Below, piece after piece: positions 44,105 to 51,771 of a stretch of DNA of 51,771 nucleotides; within the stretch, counting starts at the first letter, position 1, and each line of letters opens with the position of its first letter. Made by a program: the position numbers and the translations under genes. This stretch comes from Betaproteobacteria bacterium RIFCSPLOWO2_02_FULL_63_19 (GTDB taxonomy: Bacteria; Pseudomonadota; Gammaproteobacteria; Burkholderiales; SG8-39): the NCBI GenBank assembly GCA_001770415.1, contig MEQX01000022.1, positions 29,857-81,627 on the forward strand. The letters run 5' to 3'. The notes below the pieces were generated by a model. The model did no database searches and had not been told where the DNA came from. It was given only the letters and a program-made list of their open reading frames with translations.

Positions 44105-45916
44105 CTAGCCGGCCGCAAGCGGCACGACGCTGATCTCCAAGGATTCCTCGTCTATGACCACATCCCACGTTTTTTGCGGCTGCGCGCGCAGCCGGCGCGT
44201 TTCTTCCTCGTCCACCCGGAAGCTGCGCGGGTCAACTGCAACTCCGTAGATGTCGCGGGCGGCTTGGACCGACACCATGCCATCCTTTACGTCGAGGGCG
44301 ACCAGTTCGACCGGGCGCTCGGTGGGCAACCCCACGCCCCCGCCTCCACCGCTGATCTTGACCAGGACATCGCCCTTCTTGATTTCGACCATGCGATGCG
44401 TCTTCAGCCGGATCGGTTTGCCTTCCCGCAGCAGGAACGTGCGGCAGCAAGGCGACGGGTAGCCGCCGTACGCGCCGGGGGGCTGCGTAGTGTCACCGTC
44501 GGAACTCCCGGTAGCGATGCGGCCGTCGGTCCCCTCGTTGACCGCGCGCCACTCGATTCCGCCGCCGCCTCGCCAGCGGCCTGCGCCCATCAGATCGGTT
44601 GCCACTTCCCATTTCAGCAGCCGCCACGGGAAACGGATCTCCATCTCCTCAGCGTTGCCGCGCCTCACCGTCGAAAGCGACCCGATCGACAGCGGGCCGG
44701 TTCCTCCATCGTGGCCGGTCACCGCGCCTGCGGAGCCGTCGTAGTCGAACGTGGTGCGTACGTACGGCTGCCCGTTACGCGGATCGACCGCAGAGACATA
44801 ACAGCCTCGATGCTTGCCCCACCCGGCCATCGCTCGATTCGGCCTCGCCTTGGAAAGGGCCTGCCCCACTGCGGTGGCGATCTGGTTGCCGACGTTGACC
44901 GGTGCCGCGCCGACGGTCGCCGGGTAGCGGGGATTGACCACGCTGCCCTCCGGAGTGATCACGGTGATGGGCCGCAACGAGCCCTCGTTGTGGTAGTCGG
45001 CGAGCGCGGGGTCGAACAGCGGCATCATGGAACCCACTGCGATCGCGTACGCCGCGGCCGCCGGACAGTTGACGAACCCCTTGCGCTGTGCGTCGCTGCG
45101 CGAGAAGTCGGCTGTCAGGCTGTCGCCGTTGACAGTGATGTCGACGCGCACCCACACCGGTTCGTCGAGCACCGTCCCGTCGTCATCGGTGGCGGCCTCG
45201 CCGGTGTATGTGCCGTCCGGAATAGCGGCGATTTCGGCGCGCATCGCCTGCTCGGTGCGGTTGAGCATTTCCTCGATGCAGGCCATCACCGTTTCCTTGC
45301 CGTAGCGATCGAGCACCTCGTGCATTCGTTTCTCGGCGAAACGGGTGGTCGCGACCATCGCGTAATTGTCCACGCGCACCGATTCCGGCCAGCGCACATT
45401 GGTCCATATCAGATGCATGACGTCCTTGCGCTCCCGGTCGTTCTCGAACACCTTGGTCGGCGGTATGCGCAGCCCTTCGGCATGAATATCGTAGGAATTG
45501 GGGAAATAGCCGCCCGGGAACGAGCCGCCGGTATCCTGCTGGTGCCCGCGCACCAGTGTGAAGAAAAGCAATTCCCCGTGATAGAAGATCGGCCGGATGA
45601 ATCCCCAATCCGGCAGGTGCGTGTTGCCGCCATGGTACGGATCGTTGGTGAGGATCACGTCGCCGGGTCGCAGGTCGTCACCGAAATAGTCTTTCACCGC
45701 CTTGATGGCGTGCTTTGTGCCGATGAACTGGCACAGCAGTCCCTGCGGCATCGCGACCGTGGAGCCGTCGGCCAGCCAGATGCCCACCGAGAGGTCTCGC
45801 AGTTGAGACATCAAATAGCTCTGGGAGGTGCGGCTGACCATGTCCCGCATTTCGCGCACCAGCGTCTGGAACGAATGCCAGATGGTGGACAGGGTGATGG
45901 GATCGATTTCGCTCAT
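44105..45916 (-). CDS. hyuB: Hydantoinase B/oxoprolinase family protein, copy 1
   Basis: The 603-residue partner of HyuA starts MSEIDPITLSTIWHSFQTLV. It contains VSRTSQSYLMSQLRDLSVGI, the conserved metal-site stretch DVILTNDPYHGGNTHLPDWG, HQQDTGGSFPGGYFPNSYD, and the late GRWRGGGGIEWRAVNEG and ISGGGGGVGLPTERP glycine-rich segments. In the family this subunit completes ATP-dependent ring opening (hydantoins, oxoproline, lactams) or ketone carboxylation. The pair lacks the small gamma subunit of acetone carboxylase, which argues against acetone as substrate. It lies 69 bp after hyuA copy 2. Confidence 0.92.
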   Translation of the reverse strand: MSEIDPITLSTIWHSFQTLVREMRDMVSRTSQSYLMSQLRDLSVGIWLADGSTVAMPQGLLCQFIGTKHAIKAVKDYFGDDLRPGDVILTNDPYHGGNTHLPDWGFIRPIFYHGELLFFTLVRGHQQDTGGSFPGGYFPNSYDIHAEGLRIPPTKVFENDRERKDVMHLIWTNVRWPESVRVDNYAMVATTRFAEKRMHEVLDRYGKETVMACIEEMLNRTEQAMRAEIAAIPDGTYTGEAATDDDGTVLDEPVWVRVDITVNGDSLTADFSRSDAQRKGFVNCPAAAAYAIAVGSMMPLFDPALADYHNEGSLRPITVITPEGSVVNPRYPATVGAAPVNVGNQIATAVGQALSKARPNRAMAGWGKHRGCYVSAVDPRNGQPYVRTTFDYDGSAGAVTGHDGGTGPLSIGSLSTVRRGNAEEMEIRFPWRLLKWEVATDLMGAGRWRGGGGIEWRAVNEGTDGRIATGSSDGDTTQPPGAYGGYPSPCCRTFLLREGKPIRLKTHRMVEIKKGDVLVKISGGGGGVGLPTERPVELVALDVKDGMVSVQAARDIYGVAVDPRSFRVDEEETRRLRAQPQKTWDVVIDEESLEISVVPLAAG

Positions 45917-45985
45917 AGGTCCTTCCTAGACGATCTGAAAACATTCGAATCGCCCGCTGCCCTGCTGCCGGCAGCAGCGGAATAC

Positions 45986-48070
45986 TCACTCGGTGCGCAT
46001 CACCAAGTTGCGATACGCGTCAACCTCGCAGAAAAAACCGGGGGGAACCAGAACTGTCGTGGTGGGATCGTCAACCAGCGCCGGGCCTCGAATGCTGTGT
46101 CCCGGCTCCAGCCGCTCCCAGTCGTACGCCGGGGTCTGCACCCGCGCCGAACTGCCGTCGAACAGGCACTGCCGCGAGCCGCGCAGCGCCGCCTCGACCC
46201 CGGCTGTCGCACGCGCCGGCACGGCCATTTCCACCGGCCGCGGGGGCGCGGTCACCCTCAGTCGGAAGGTCAGAAGTTCCGCTGCGCGCCACGGCATGGA
46301 ATACGTGTACATGGCTTCGTACTTGGCGTGGAAGTTCTGCAGCAGCGTCGCGAGGTTCTCTGCGTTCAGTTCCTGCCCCGGAAGTTCCATCTCCACCTCG
46401 TGGAACTGACCGACATAGCGCATTTCCACGGTCGCGCGATAGGACAGGTCCGACTCGGAAATTCCGATCCGCGCAAAGTCCTTGGCCGCCTGCCCCCGCA
46501 TATCCGCGTACAGCGCGCCGATCTCGGCAAAGTCCAGCTGGCTCTGCCTGCGCGCGCAGGATCGCGCGTATTCCAGGCCCAGGTCCATCGTGAACATGCC
46601 GAAAGCGCTCATCAGCGCCGCCACCCGCGGCACGATCACGATCGGAATCGACAGCTGGCGGGCGATCGCCGCGGCATGGACGCCGCCACCGCCGCCGCCC
46701 GCAACCATGGTGAATTCGCGCACGTCGTGTCCCTTGTTGGTGCAGACCTCGGTGATCAGATTCGCCATGACGGTATTGATGGTCGTGAATATCGACTGCG
46801 CGGACTCGTCCGTGCTCATGTTCAGCTGAGCGCCGACCCTCGCCACGGCTTCGTGCGAGCGCTTCAGGTCGAGCTGGATATCCCCGCCAAGAAAATAATC
46901 GCCCGGGATGTAACCGAGGACCAGATCCGCATCGGTGACAGTCGCCTCCTCGCTCTTGCCGTAGGCCGCGGGTCCGGGATCGGCGCCCGCGCTCTGCGGG
47001 CCCACGCTCAGCAGCCCCAGCGAGTCGATCCATGCCAGCGAACCGCCGCCGGCACCCACCGAGGGCACGTCCACCATCTTGATCGCCACGCGGTGCTCAC
47101 CGACCCAGGCATCGGTGGTCGTCGGAATCTCGCCGTTATTGATGACGCAGACATCGAAACTGGTGCCGCCCATGTCTACCGATAGCAGGTTACGGTGAAT
47201 CCGATGGCCGACCATCTTGTCGTGCAGTCCGGCCAGATGGACTGCCGCCGACGGCGCCGCCGCCGGCCCCGAATTAAGCAGATAGACGGCCCGGTCCACG
47301 CACTCGTCCACCACCTGGACCAGTCCGTTGGCGAGCATCATCAGCAGCCGCCCGCTGAAACCGTGCTGCTTCAGGCTGCCCTGCAGCCTGGCGGCATACC
47401 GTGTTATCGCCGGGCCGATATAGGCACTGACCACGGCCGTCGAAAACCGCTCGAATTCGCGCCACACCGGCAGTATTTCATGCGAGGCGGTCACGTAGAC
47501 CTCCGGTGCCATCTGCTGGACGATTCGCTTCGCCTTGAGCTCGTTCTCGCCGTTCGCGTAAGAGTGCAGGAAGCAGATCGCGACAGCCGTGCAGCCCTTG
47601 TCCAGCAGCAGGCGGGTTTTCGCTCGCAGTTCTTCCTCATTCAGGGCGTTGAGCACTTTCCCGGTATAGAGGGTGCGCTCTTCAACCGTCTGGCAAAGGT
47701 AGCGCGGCACCAGCGGTTTGTACGGATCGATGAACAGGTCGAACATCGAACCGTGCAGGTTGCGGATGCCCCTGCGCATCTCGACGATATCCCGAAAACC
47801 CTTGCTGGTGAGCATTCCGACCTTGGCGCCGCGCTCGGTGATCAGGATGTTGGTGCCCAGCGTGGTGCCGTGAACGATCTGCTCCACGCCGCCCAGAAAC
47901 CGATCCAGCGGCTGCCGGTAATGCGCTGCCGCCTTGCCCGCCGCTGCGAAAAAACCCTGCGTCGGATCCTGCGGCGTCGTGGCCGCCTTGAACCGCTGCA
48001 GTTGGCCGGACTCCTCGAGCACGAGACAGTCGGTGAAGGTGCCACCCACGTCGATGGTGAGCTGTTTCAT
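45986..48070 (-). CDS. hyuA: Hydantoinase A/oxoprolinase family protein, copy 2
   Basis: This 694-residue paralogue of the copy at 41914 has the same motifs: DVGGTFTDCLVLEE, HGTTLGTNILITERGAKVGM and DMGGTSFDVCVI. It differs from copy 1 by a short insertion before the DMGG motif (HDKMVGHRIHRN against HGRRN) and by a variable C-terminal stretch. The ATG overlaps the hyuB copy 2 stop by 4 bp (ATGA), a tighter coupling than in copy 1. This suggests copy 2 keeps the ancestral arrangement. Confidence 0.92.
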   Translation of the reverse strand: MKQLTIDVGGTFTDCLVLEESGQLQRFKAATTPQDPTQGFFAAAGKAAAHYRQPLDRFLGGVEQIVHGTTLGTNILITERGAKVGMLTSKGFRDIVEMRRGIRNLHGSMFDLFIDPYKPLVPRYLCQTVEERTLYTGKVLNALNEEELRAKTRLLLDKGCTAVAICFLHSYANGENELKAKRIVQQMAPEVYVTASHEILPVWREFERFSTAVVSAYIGPAITRYAARLQGSLKQHGFSGRLLMMLANGLVQVVDECVDRAVYLLNSGPAAAPSAAVHLAGLHDKMVGHRIHRNLLSVDMGGTSFDVCVINNGEIPTTTDAWVGEHRVAIKMVDVPSVGAGGGSLAWIDSLGLLSVGPQSAGADPGPAAYGKSEEATVTDADLVLGYIPGDYFLGGDIQLDLKRSHEAVARVGAQLNMSTDESAQSIFTTINTVMANLITEVCTNKGHDVREFTMVAGGGGGGVHAAAIARQLSIPIVIVPRVAALMSAFGMFTMDLGLEYARSCARRQSQLDFAEIGALYADMRGQAAKDFARIGISESDLSYRATVEMRYVGQFHEVEMELPGQELNAENLATLLQNFHAKYEAMYTYSMPWRAAELLTFRLRVTAPPRPVEMAVPARATAGVEAALRGSRQCLFDGSSARVQTPAYDWERLEPGHSIRGPALVDDPTTTVLVPPGFFCEVDAYRNLVMRTE

Positions 48071-49890
48071 TGCGCCCCCGCTCCGACAGGCTTGAGTTCG
48101 ACTTGAAACGAGTCCTCGTTGACGACGGCTTCGTAACGCTGGCTGGACGGTACCGAGCGCAGCGCGCGGGTTGCCGCCGCGTCGACCTCCAGCGAGACCG
48201 GATCGAGCACCACCCCGTAGATGAGCCGCGCGGCTTCGACCGTCACCTTTTCGTCGCGAACATCGATTACGACATTTTCGACCGGTCTCTGCCGTGGATC
48301 GCCGACGCCTGCGCCGCCGGCGCTCAGTTTGACGACGGTGTCGCCTTCCTTGATCTCGACCATCCTGTGCGGCTTGACGCGAATCTTCTGGTCGCCGCGA
48401 AGGATGATGGTTCGGGAACAGGGGTGCGGCTGGCCGCCCTGGGCCCCCTTGCCCTGGGTAACGTCGCCGTCGGAACTTCCTGTGGCCATGCGGCCGGCAC
48501 TGCCCTCGTTGACCGCGCGCCAGTCGATCCCGCCGCCGCCGCGCCAGCGCCCGGCGCCGTTGAAATCTGCCAGCGCTTCGAGCTTGAGCATGCGCCAGGG
48601 GAAGCGGATCTCGAACTCCTCGATGCTGCCGCGGCGCACCGAGCCCAGCGTATTCAATTGCGTGGGGCCGGTCATGCCGTCGTGGCCCCAGACGGCGCCC
48701 GCGCTGCCGTCGTAATCGAATGTCGTCCGCACATAACGCTCGCCGCTGCGCGGATCGACGGCGAACGTGTAGTCGCCACGGTGCTTGTTCCAGGCGCCGA
48801 TGGCCCGATCTGGTCGCGCCTTGCTCAGCGCCTCGGCCACCGATTCGAGGACCTGGTTGCCGACGTTGACCGGGCTCGCGCCTACGGTGGCCGGATAGTT
48901 CGGATTGGTCACCCGGCCCGGCGGGTTGATCATCGTGATCGGGCGCAGCGATCCCTGATTGTGGTAGTTCGCGAGCGCCGAATCCATGAAGATGATGACG
49001 GCCGCCGCCGCCCTGGCGTAGGTGGCCCCGTAGCCTGAGTTGACGAAGCCCTGGCGCTGCGCATCGCTGCGCGAAAAGTCAAGCGTGATCTCCTCGCCCT
49101 TGACCGTCAGGTCCACTCTGACCGTCACCGGTTCGTCGAGCACGGTACCGTCGTCGTCGGTCGAGGATTCTCCCGTGTAGGTGCCGTCCGGAATCGCCGC
49201 GATGATCGAGCGCACCGCTCGCTCGGTTCGATCCATCATCTGATGCACTGCGCCGAGCACCGTATCCTTGCCGTAACGCCGCAGCATTTCGCCGATGCGA
49301 TTCTCCGCAAATTTGGAGGTGGCGATCATCGAATTGCAATCCATCTTGATTTCCGCCGGCCAGCGCACGTTGTTGTAGATCAGCGTGTTCAGGTCCACGT
49401 CTTCCGCTCCGCCCTTGATGACCTTCAGCGGCGGAATGCACAGGCCTTCGGCGATGATGTCGTAGGCGTTGGGGAAATACCCGCCGGGAAAGGAGCCGCC
49501 GGTGTCCATCTGGTGTCCGCGCACCAGCGTGAAGAACACCAGTTCTCCCTCGTGAAAGATCGGCCGGATGAATCCCCAGTCCGGCAGGTGCGTATTGTGA
49601 CCGCCGTGATAGGGGTCATTGGTGAGAATGACGTCCCCGGGGCGCAGATCGTCCTTGAACTGCTCGCGGATGGCGGCGATCGCCAGATGGGTCCCGAGGA
49701 ACTGTCCCGGCAGACCTTCGGGCACGGCAACCGTGGAACCGTCGGCGAGCCAAACGCCGACGGACAGGTCCCCCAGCGTGGCGATCAAATAGCTCTGCGA
49801 TGTGCGGCTCACCATGCCGCGCATTTCGCGGCACAGCGACTGGAAGCCGTGCCATATGGTTGACAGCGTGATCGGGTGTATGGGTTCCAC
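48067..49890 (-). CDS. hyuB: Hydantoinase B/oxoprolinase family protein, copy 2
   Basis: This is the first gene of the catabolic operon, 607 residues from a GTG start at 49890. An AAGGGA lies 7 nt upstream, and the protein then begins EPIHPITLSTIWHGFQSL in register with copy 1. The upstream TTG (49926) has no such support. Motifs match copy 1: VILTNDPYHGGHNTHLPDWG, MDTGGSFPGGYFPNAYD, GRWRGGGGIDWRAVNEGSAG and LSAGGAGVGDPRQRP. The extra His in HGGHNTH distinguishes the metal-site loop from copy 1. The 575 bp gap upstream separates it from the divergent receptor gene. Confidence 0.92.
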   Translation of the reverse strand: MEPIHPITLSTIWHGFQSLCREMRGMVSRTSQSYLIATLGDLSVGVWLADGSTVAVPEGLPGQFLGTHLAIAAIREQFKDDLRPGDVILTNDPYHGGHNTHLPDWGFIRPIFHEGELVFFTLVRGHQMDTGGSFPGGYFPNAYDIIAEGLCIPPLKVIKGGAEDVDLNTLIYNNVRWPAEIKMDCNSMIATSKFAENRIGEMLRRYGKDTVLGAVHQMMDRTERAVRSIIAAIPDGTYTGESSTDDDGTVLDEPVTVRVDLTVKGEEITLDFSRSDAQRQGFVNSGYGATYARAAAAVIIFMDSALANYHNQGSLRPITMINPPGRVTNPNYPATVGASPVNVGNQVLESVAEALSKARPDRAIGAWNKHRGDYTFAVDPRSGERYVRTTFDYDGSAGAVWGHDGMTGPTQLNTLGSVRRGSIEEFEIRFPWRMLKLEALADFNGAGRWRGGGGIDWRAVNEGSAGRMATGSSDGDVTQGKGAQGGQPHPCSRTIILRGDQKIRVKPHRMVEIKEGDTVVKLSAGGAGVGDPRQRPVENVVIDVRDEKVTVEAARLIYGVVLDPVSLEVDAAATRALRSVPSSQRYEAVVNEDSFQVELKPVGAGAQ

Positions 49891-50188
49891 GGTTGATTCC
49901 CTTGTTACGAATTCCGGAGCGATCAATCCGACCCGCCGTGTACGAACAGCGACCGCGTGACGGGTCCTCCCAAAGCCAGTGTTTGCATTGGCGTTTCAAA
50001 CACCTCCGTAGGGTTCCAGGCACGCAGTTCCCTCGCCGTGCGCACCGGAGAACGCGCCCGCGGGCGCGCCTCGACGATGTCGCGGACATGGATGCAACGG
50101 GGAAAACCGAGACTGCAGAAACTGCGCCGACCTCCCACCGCCGATGCTAAACGATACGCTGGCTCGATCGTTTGCATTCTGGTCTTTC

Positions 50189-50204
50189 CGTGATCTATCT
50201 CACG
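50189..50204. promoter_or_regulatory. CRP/FNR-like palindromic operator
   Basis: CGTGA-N6-TCACG is a perfect 5+5 dyad with the 6 bp spacer typical of CRP/FNR-superfamily sites (consensus TGTGA-N6-TCACA). It lies 262 bp before the tctC start and 300 bp before hyuB, and could serve either. Confidence 0.45.
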
Positions 50205-50240
50205 CTTTCGAGGGCGACGCCTGCGTTAGATTGTTTTTTC

Positions 50241-50319
50241 GGGTCCGAGTAGATTCGATTCGTCCCGGACCCAAAGAGATTTTCATTCCGATCGCAGGTC
50301 TTTCAGGAGGAGAAAGACC
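50241..50319 (+). promoter_or_regulatory. Two adjacent hairpins in the tctC leader
   Basis: gggtccg (50241-50247) pairs with cggaccc (50266-50272). Then ggtctttc (50297-50304) pairs with gaaagacc (50312-50319) around the loop aggagga, which has the sequence of a strong Shine-Dalgarno. No start codon follows at a usable distance, so the loop may bind RNA or a regulator instead. Confidence 0.45.
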
Positions 50320-50465
50320 CGAGAAAGAACACGACGCCGACCGTGCGCGCCATCCGGGGCGTGTACCGGTGCTTGATCGCCGCGCCGCATGGTACCGGTC
50401 CGGCGTCGCGGCGCGTCGATGTTCGAATTCCTTTCCCATCCGTTCCAAATCGAGGAGGAGCAACG

Positions 50466-51425
50466 ATGAGATCGATCCTATTGCTGTTGATGGCGCTGAC
50501 GGCGCCTCTGGCGGGTACGAGTCATGCGCAGGATAACTACCCGTCCAAGCCGATCCAGATCGTGGTCGGTTTTCCGCCGGGCGGCGGCAACGATATCCTG
50601 GCCCGAATGATGGGCGCGAAGATGCAGCAGGACTGGGGCCAACCCGTGGTCGTTGTCAACAAGCCCGGTGCAAGCTCCATGATCAGCATGGAATTTGTTG
50701 CCAAGGCTCCGCCCGACGGCTACACGCTACTGCTCAACGCGAGCGTCATGCCGGTGCTGCCCGCGATGTACTCGAAGATGCGGATCGACATCCTGCGCGA
50801 CCTGGAACCGATCAGCCAACTCACCAATCAGTCGTTCGTTCTGGTGGTTCACCCTTCGGTGCCGGTACATTCGGTCAAGGAGTTCATCGCGTATGCGAAA
50901 CCGCGGCCCGGCAAGCTGAATTACGGCTCCCCGGCGGCGACCTTTCAGCTGACGATGGAACTGTTCAAACAACAGAGCGGCATCTTCGTGACGCACATTC
51001 CGTACAAGGGCAGTGCGGCTACGATCAGAGGTTTGCTGGCCAACGAGGTGCAGGTCGGCTTCGTCGATGCACCGGCGCTTGCGCCGCATATCAAAGCCGG
51101 AAAGCTGCGCGGGCTGGCGGTCACGACGCCCAAGCGCGCCGCCATCCTGCCCGACGTGCCAACGATGATGGAAGCCGGCGTGACTGACTTTCAGATTACC
51201 GGCTGGTTTGCGCTGTTCGCACCCGCCGGGACGCCGAAGGCGATCGTGAACAAACTTTACCAGGAGAGCAAGAAGATCCTGCAGGATCCCGATATGCGCG
51301 AAAAGCTGGCCGCCCTGGATACCATACCCTACAACGGCACGCCCGAGCAGTTGCACAAGACCATGGAGTCGCAAATGAATAAGTGGATCAAAGTTGCGAG
51401 GGACGCAAACATCAAGGCGCAATAA
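50466..51425 (+). CDS. Bug/TctC-family tripartite tricarboxylate transporter substrate-binding protein
   Basis: This 319-residue periplasmic receptor has a signal peptide (RSILLLLMALTAPLAGTSHA) followed by the mature start QDNYPSKPIQIVVGFPPGGG. Family motifs include VVVNKPGASSMISMEFVAKA, PDGYTLLLNAS, THIPYKGSAATIRGLLANEV, GKLRGLAVTTPKRAAILPDVPTMMEAG and FALFAPAGTPKAIVNKLYQE. Aspartate-type ligand residues usual in Bug proteins are not conspicuous, so the ligand cannot be predicted. ATG at 50466 follows GAGGAGGAG. No TctA/TctB membrane genes are in the window. Its divergent position beside the hyuAB-molybdoenzyme operon suggests it binds that pathway's substrate, either for uptake or as an extracellular sensor. 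Confidence 0.93.
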   Translation: MRSILLLLMALTAPLAGTSHAQDNYPSKPIQIVVGFPPGGGNDILARMMGAKMQQDWGQPVVVVNKPGASSMISMEFVAKAPPDGYTLLLNASVMPVLPAMYSKMRIDILRDLEPISQLTNQSFVLVVHPSVPVHSVKEFIAYAKPRPGKLNYGSPAATFQLTMELFKQQSGIFVTHIPYKGSAATIRGLLANEVQVGFVDAPALAPHIKAGKLRGLAVTTPKRAAILPDVPTMMEAGVTDFQITGWFALFAPAGTPKAIVNKLYQESKKILQDPDMREKLAALDTIPYNGTPEQLHKTMESQMNKWIKVARDANIKAQ

Positions 51426-51483
51426 GAGGAATCCCGGCGCCGATGCGATGTTGGCGCATCCTGCCCGAGTGATCGGATTCCTC
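51426..51483 (+). repeat. Nested inverted repeats after the TctC-family gene
   Basis: gaggaatc (51426-51433) pairs with gattcctc (51476-51483), and inside it gatgcg (51442-51447) pairs with cgcatc (51455-51460). There is no T run. It may protect the mRNA 3' end or mark a termination region. Confidence 0.5.
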
Positions 51484-51617
51484 GACTGACGCTTGCGCGA
51501 TCCCAATACGGGTTCCGGCGATCGCGCGCGGCAGGCCGATGTGGGATAATGGCCTCGGCCAAGCAAGCGAACCGATGAACTTAGCGCCGCGTGCGGGGTC
51601 GAAAGTGTAGTGCTTTT

Positions 51618-51771
51618 GGGGGCGACCTGGTTTCGACGTGGGTTGCGAAGCAGCGCAGGGCATACCGAGGACCAGTCACCTCGTAAATCCATCTGGAAAC
51701 GCATTAACTGCGAACGACGAACGTTTCGCTCTCGCCGCCTAATACCGGCGAGCTCTGCACCGGTTGGTTCA
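51618..51771 (+). ncRNA. ssrA: Transfer-messenger RNA (tmRNA), 5' part
   Basis: The sequence from GGGGGCGACCTGGTTTCGACG is the conserved tmRNA 5' end (tRNA-like acceptor and D-loop analogue). The resume region follows, with the open frame GCG AAC GAC GAA CGT TTC and so on to TAA, encoding the proteolysis tag ANDERFALAA at about 51708-51740. tmRNA with SmpB rescues stalled ribosomes. The gene continues beyond the window, so the 3' tRNA half is not seen. A GATAAT about 70 bp upstream (51544-51549) could be a -10 element for a precursor. Confidence 0.96.

Larger units (their letters stand above)
49891..50465. other. 575 bp divergent control region between hyuB copy 2 and tctC
   Basis: No convincing gene is seen. 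The region holds the hyuB and tctC ribosome-binding sites, a perfect 16 bp palindrome cgcgcccgcgggcgcg (50053-50068), a CRP/FNR-like dyad (50189-50204), two hairpins (50241-50272 and 50297-50319), and a direct repeat ggtctttc (50181-50188 and 50297-50304). It probably controls both transcripts. Confidence 0.6.

Noticed and set aside
50053-50068. Perfect GC palindrome as a terminator of the divergent region
   Set aside because: It has no loop-compatible centre and no T run on either strand. It is mentioned only as a possible protein-binding site.
49923-50177. 84-codon minus-strand frame upstream of hyuB (starting MQTIEPAY)
   Set aside because: It has no recognisable domain and no ribosome-binding site I trust. 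It lies in a region with regulatory structure and was not called as a gene.
1-51771. CRISPR arrays, insertion sequences, transposases and rRNA genes
   Set aside because: I looked for regular spaced repeats, transposase motifs and rRNA signatures and found none.

Overview
This 51.8 kb window has the look of a high-GC betaproteobacterial chromosome, possibly Burkholderiales or an uncultured relative; I cannot name a genus. Three things point there. The gene run gyrA-serC-pheA-hisC-tyrA-aroA-cmk-rpsA-ihfB-lapA-lapB is typical of that class. A tmRNA at the right edge encodes the tag ANDERFALAA. A Bug/TctC-type solute receptor is present.

Left edge (1-3.5 kb): decayed genes (an FAD oxidoreductase stub and an IlvD/Edd dehydratase with an internal deletion), tRNA-Ser(GCT) with a 5' tRNA fragment duplicated in its leader, aspartokinase lysC, and a small XRE-type regulator. 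A glutathione S-transferase follows.

RiPP island (4.4-13.9 kb): a small precursor with a nitrile-hydratase-like leader peptide (NHLP) and a GG processing site faces a five-gene export operon. That operon reads cyclic-nucleotide-like domain protein, TolC, HlyD-type adaptor, C39 peptidase-ABC transporter, and a second ABC transporter with a long N-terminal extension. Together they form a complete route for leader cleavage and export across both membranes. No recognisable RiPP-modifying enzyme is encoded in the window, and the 26-residue core has no cysteine and carries two ITWxxGG units. This is the strongest candidate for an undescribed system here.

Middle (14.2-35 kb): tRNA-Ser(TGA), then a Bax-inhibitor-1 membrane protein behind a sequence resembling a heat-shock (sigma-32) promoter. 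A long, tightly overlapping minus-strand run follows, transcribed from gyrA (34995) down to rlmD (15307). It joins gyrase, serine and aromatic amino acid synthesis, CMP kinase, ribosomal protein S1, IHF-beta, LPS assembly (lapA/lapB), UDP-glucuronate and ADP-heptose synthesis, cysteine synthase, an exonuclease and an rRNA methyltransferase. Where serA might stand, between serC and pheA, only an ACT-domain remnant is left.

Right-hand plus-strand block (35.2-39.1 kb): a decayed ompA copy, an MtaD-type deaminase that lacks a normal start codon, intact ompA with a strong terminator, ubiG (possibly leaderless) and gph.

Catabolic cluster (39.2-51.4 kb): a minus-strand operon of two tandem hyuA/hyuB (hydantoinase/acetone-carboxylase-like) pairs followed by a molybdopterin oxidoreductase. 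A divergent Bug/TctC receptor sits across a 575 bp regulatory gap that holds a CRP/FNR-like palindrome. The substrate is unknown. The window ends inside ssrA.
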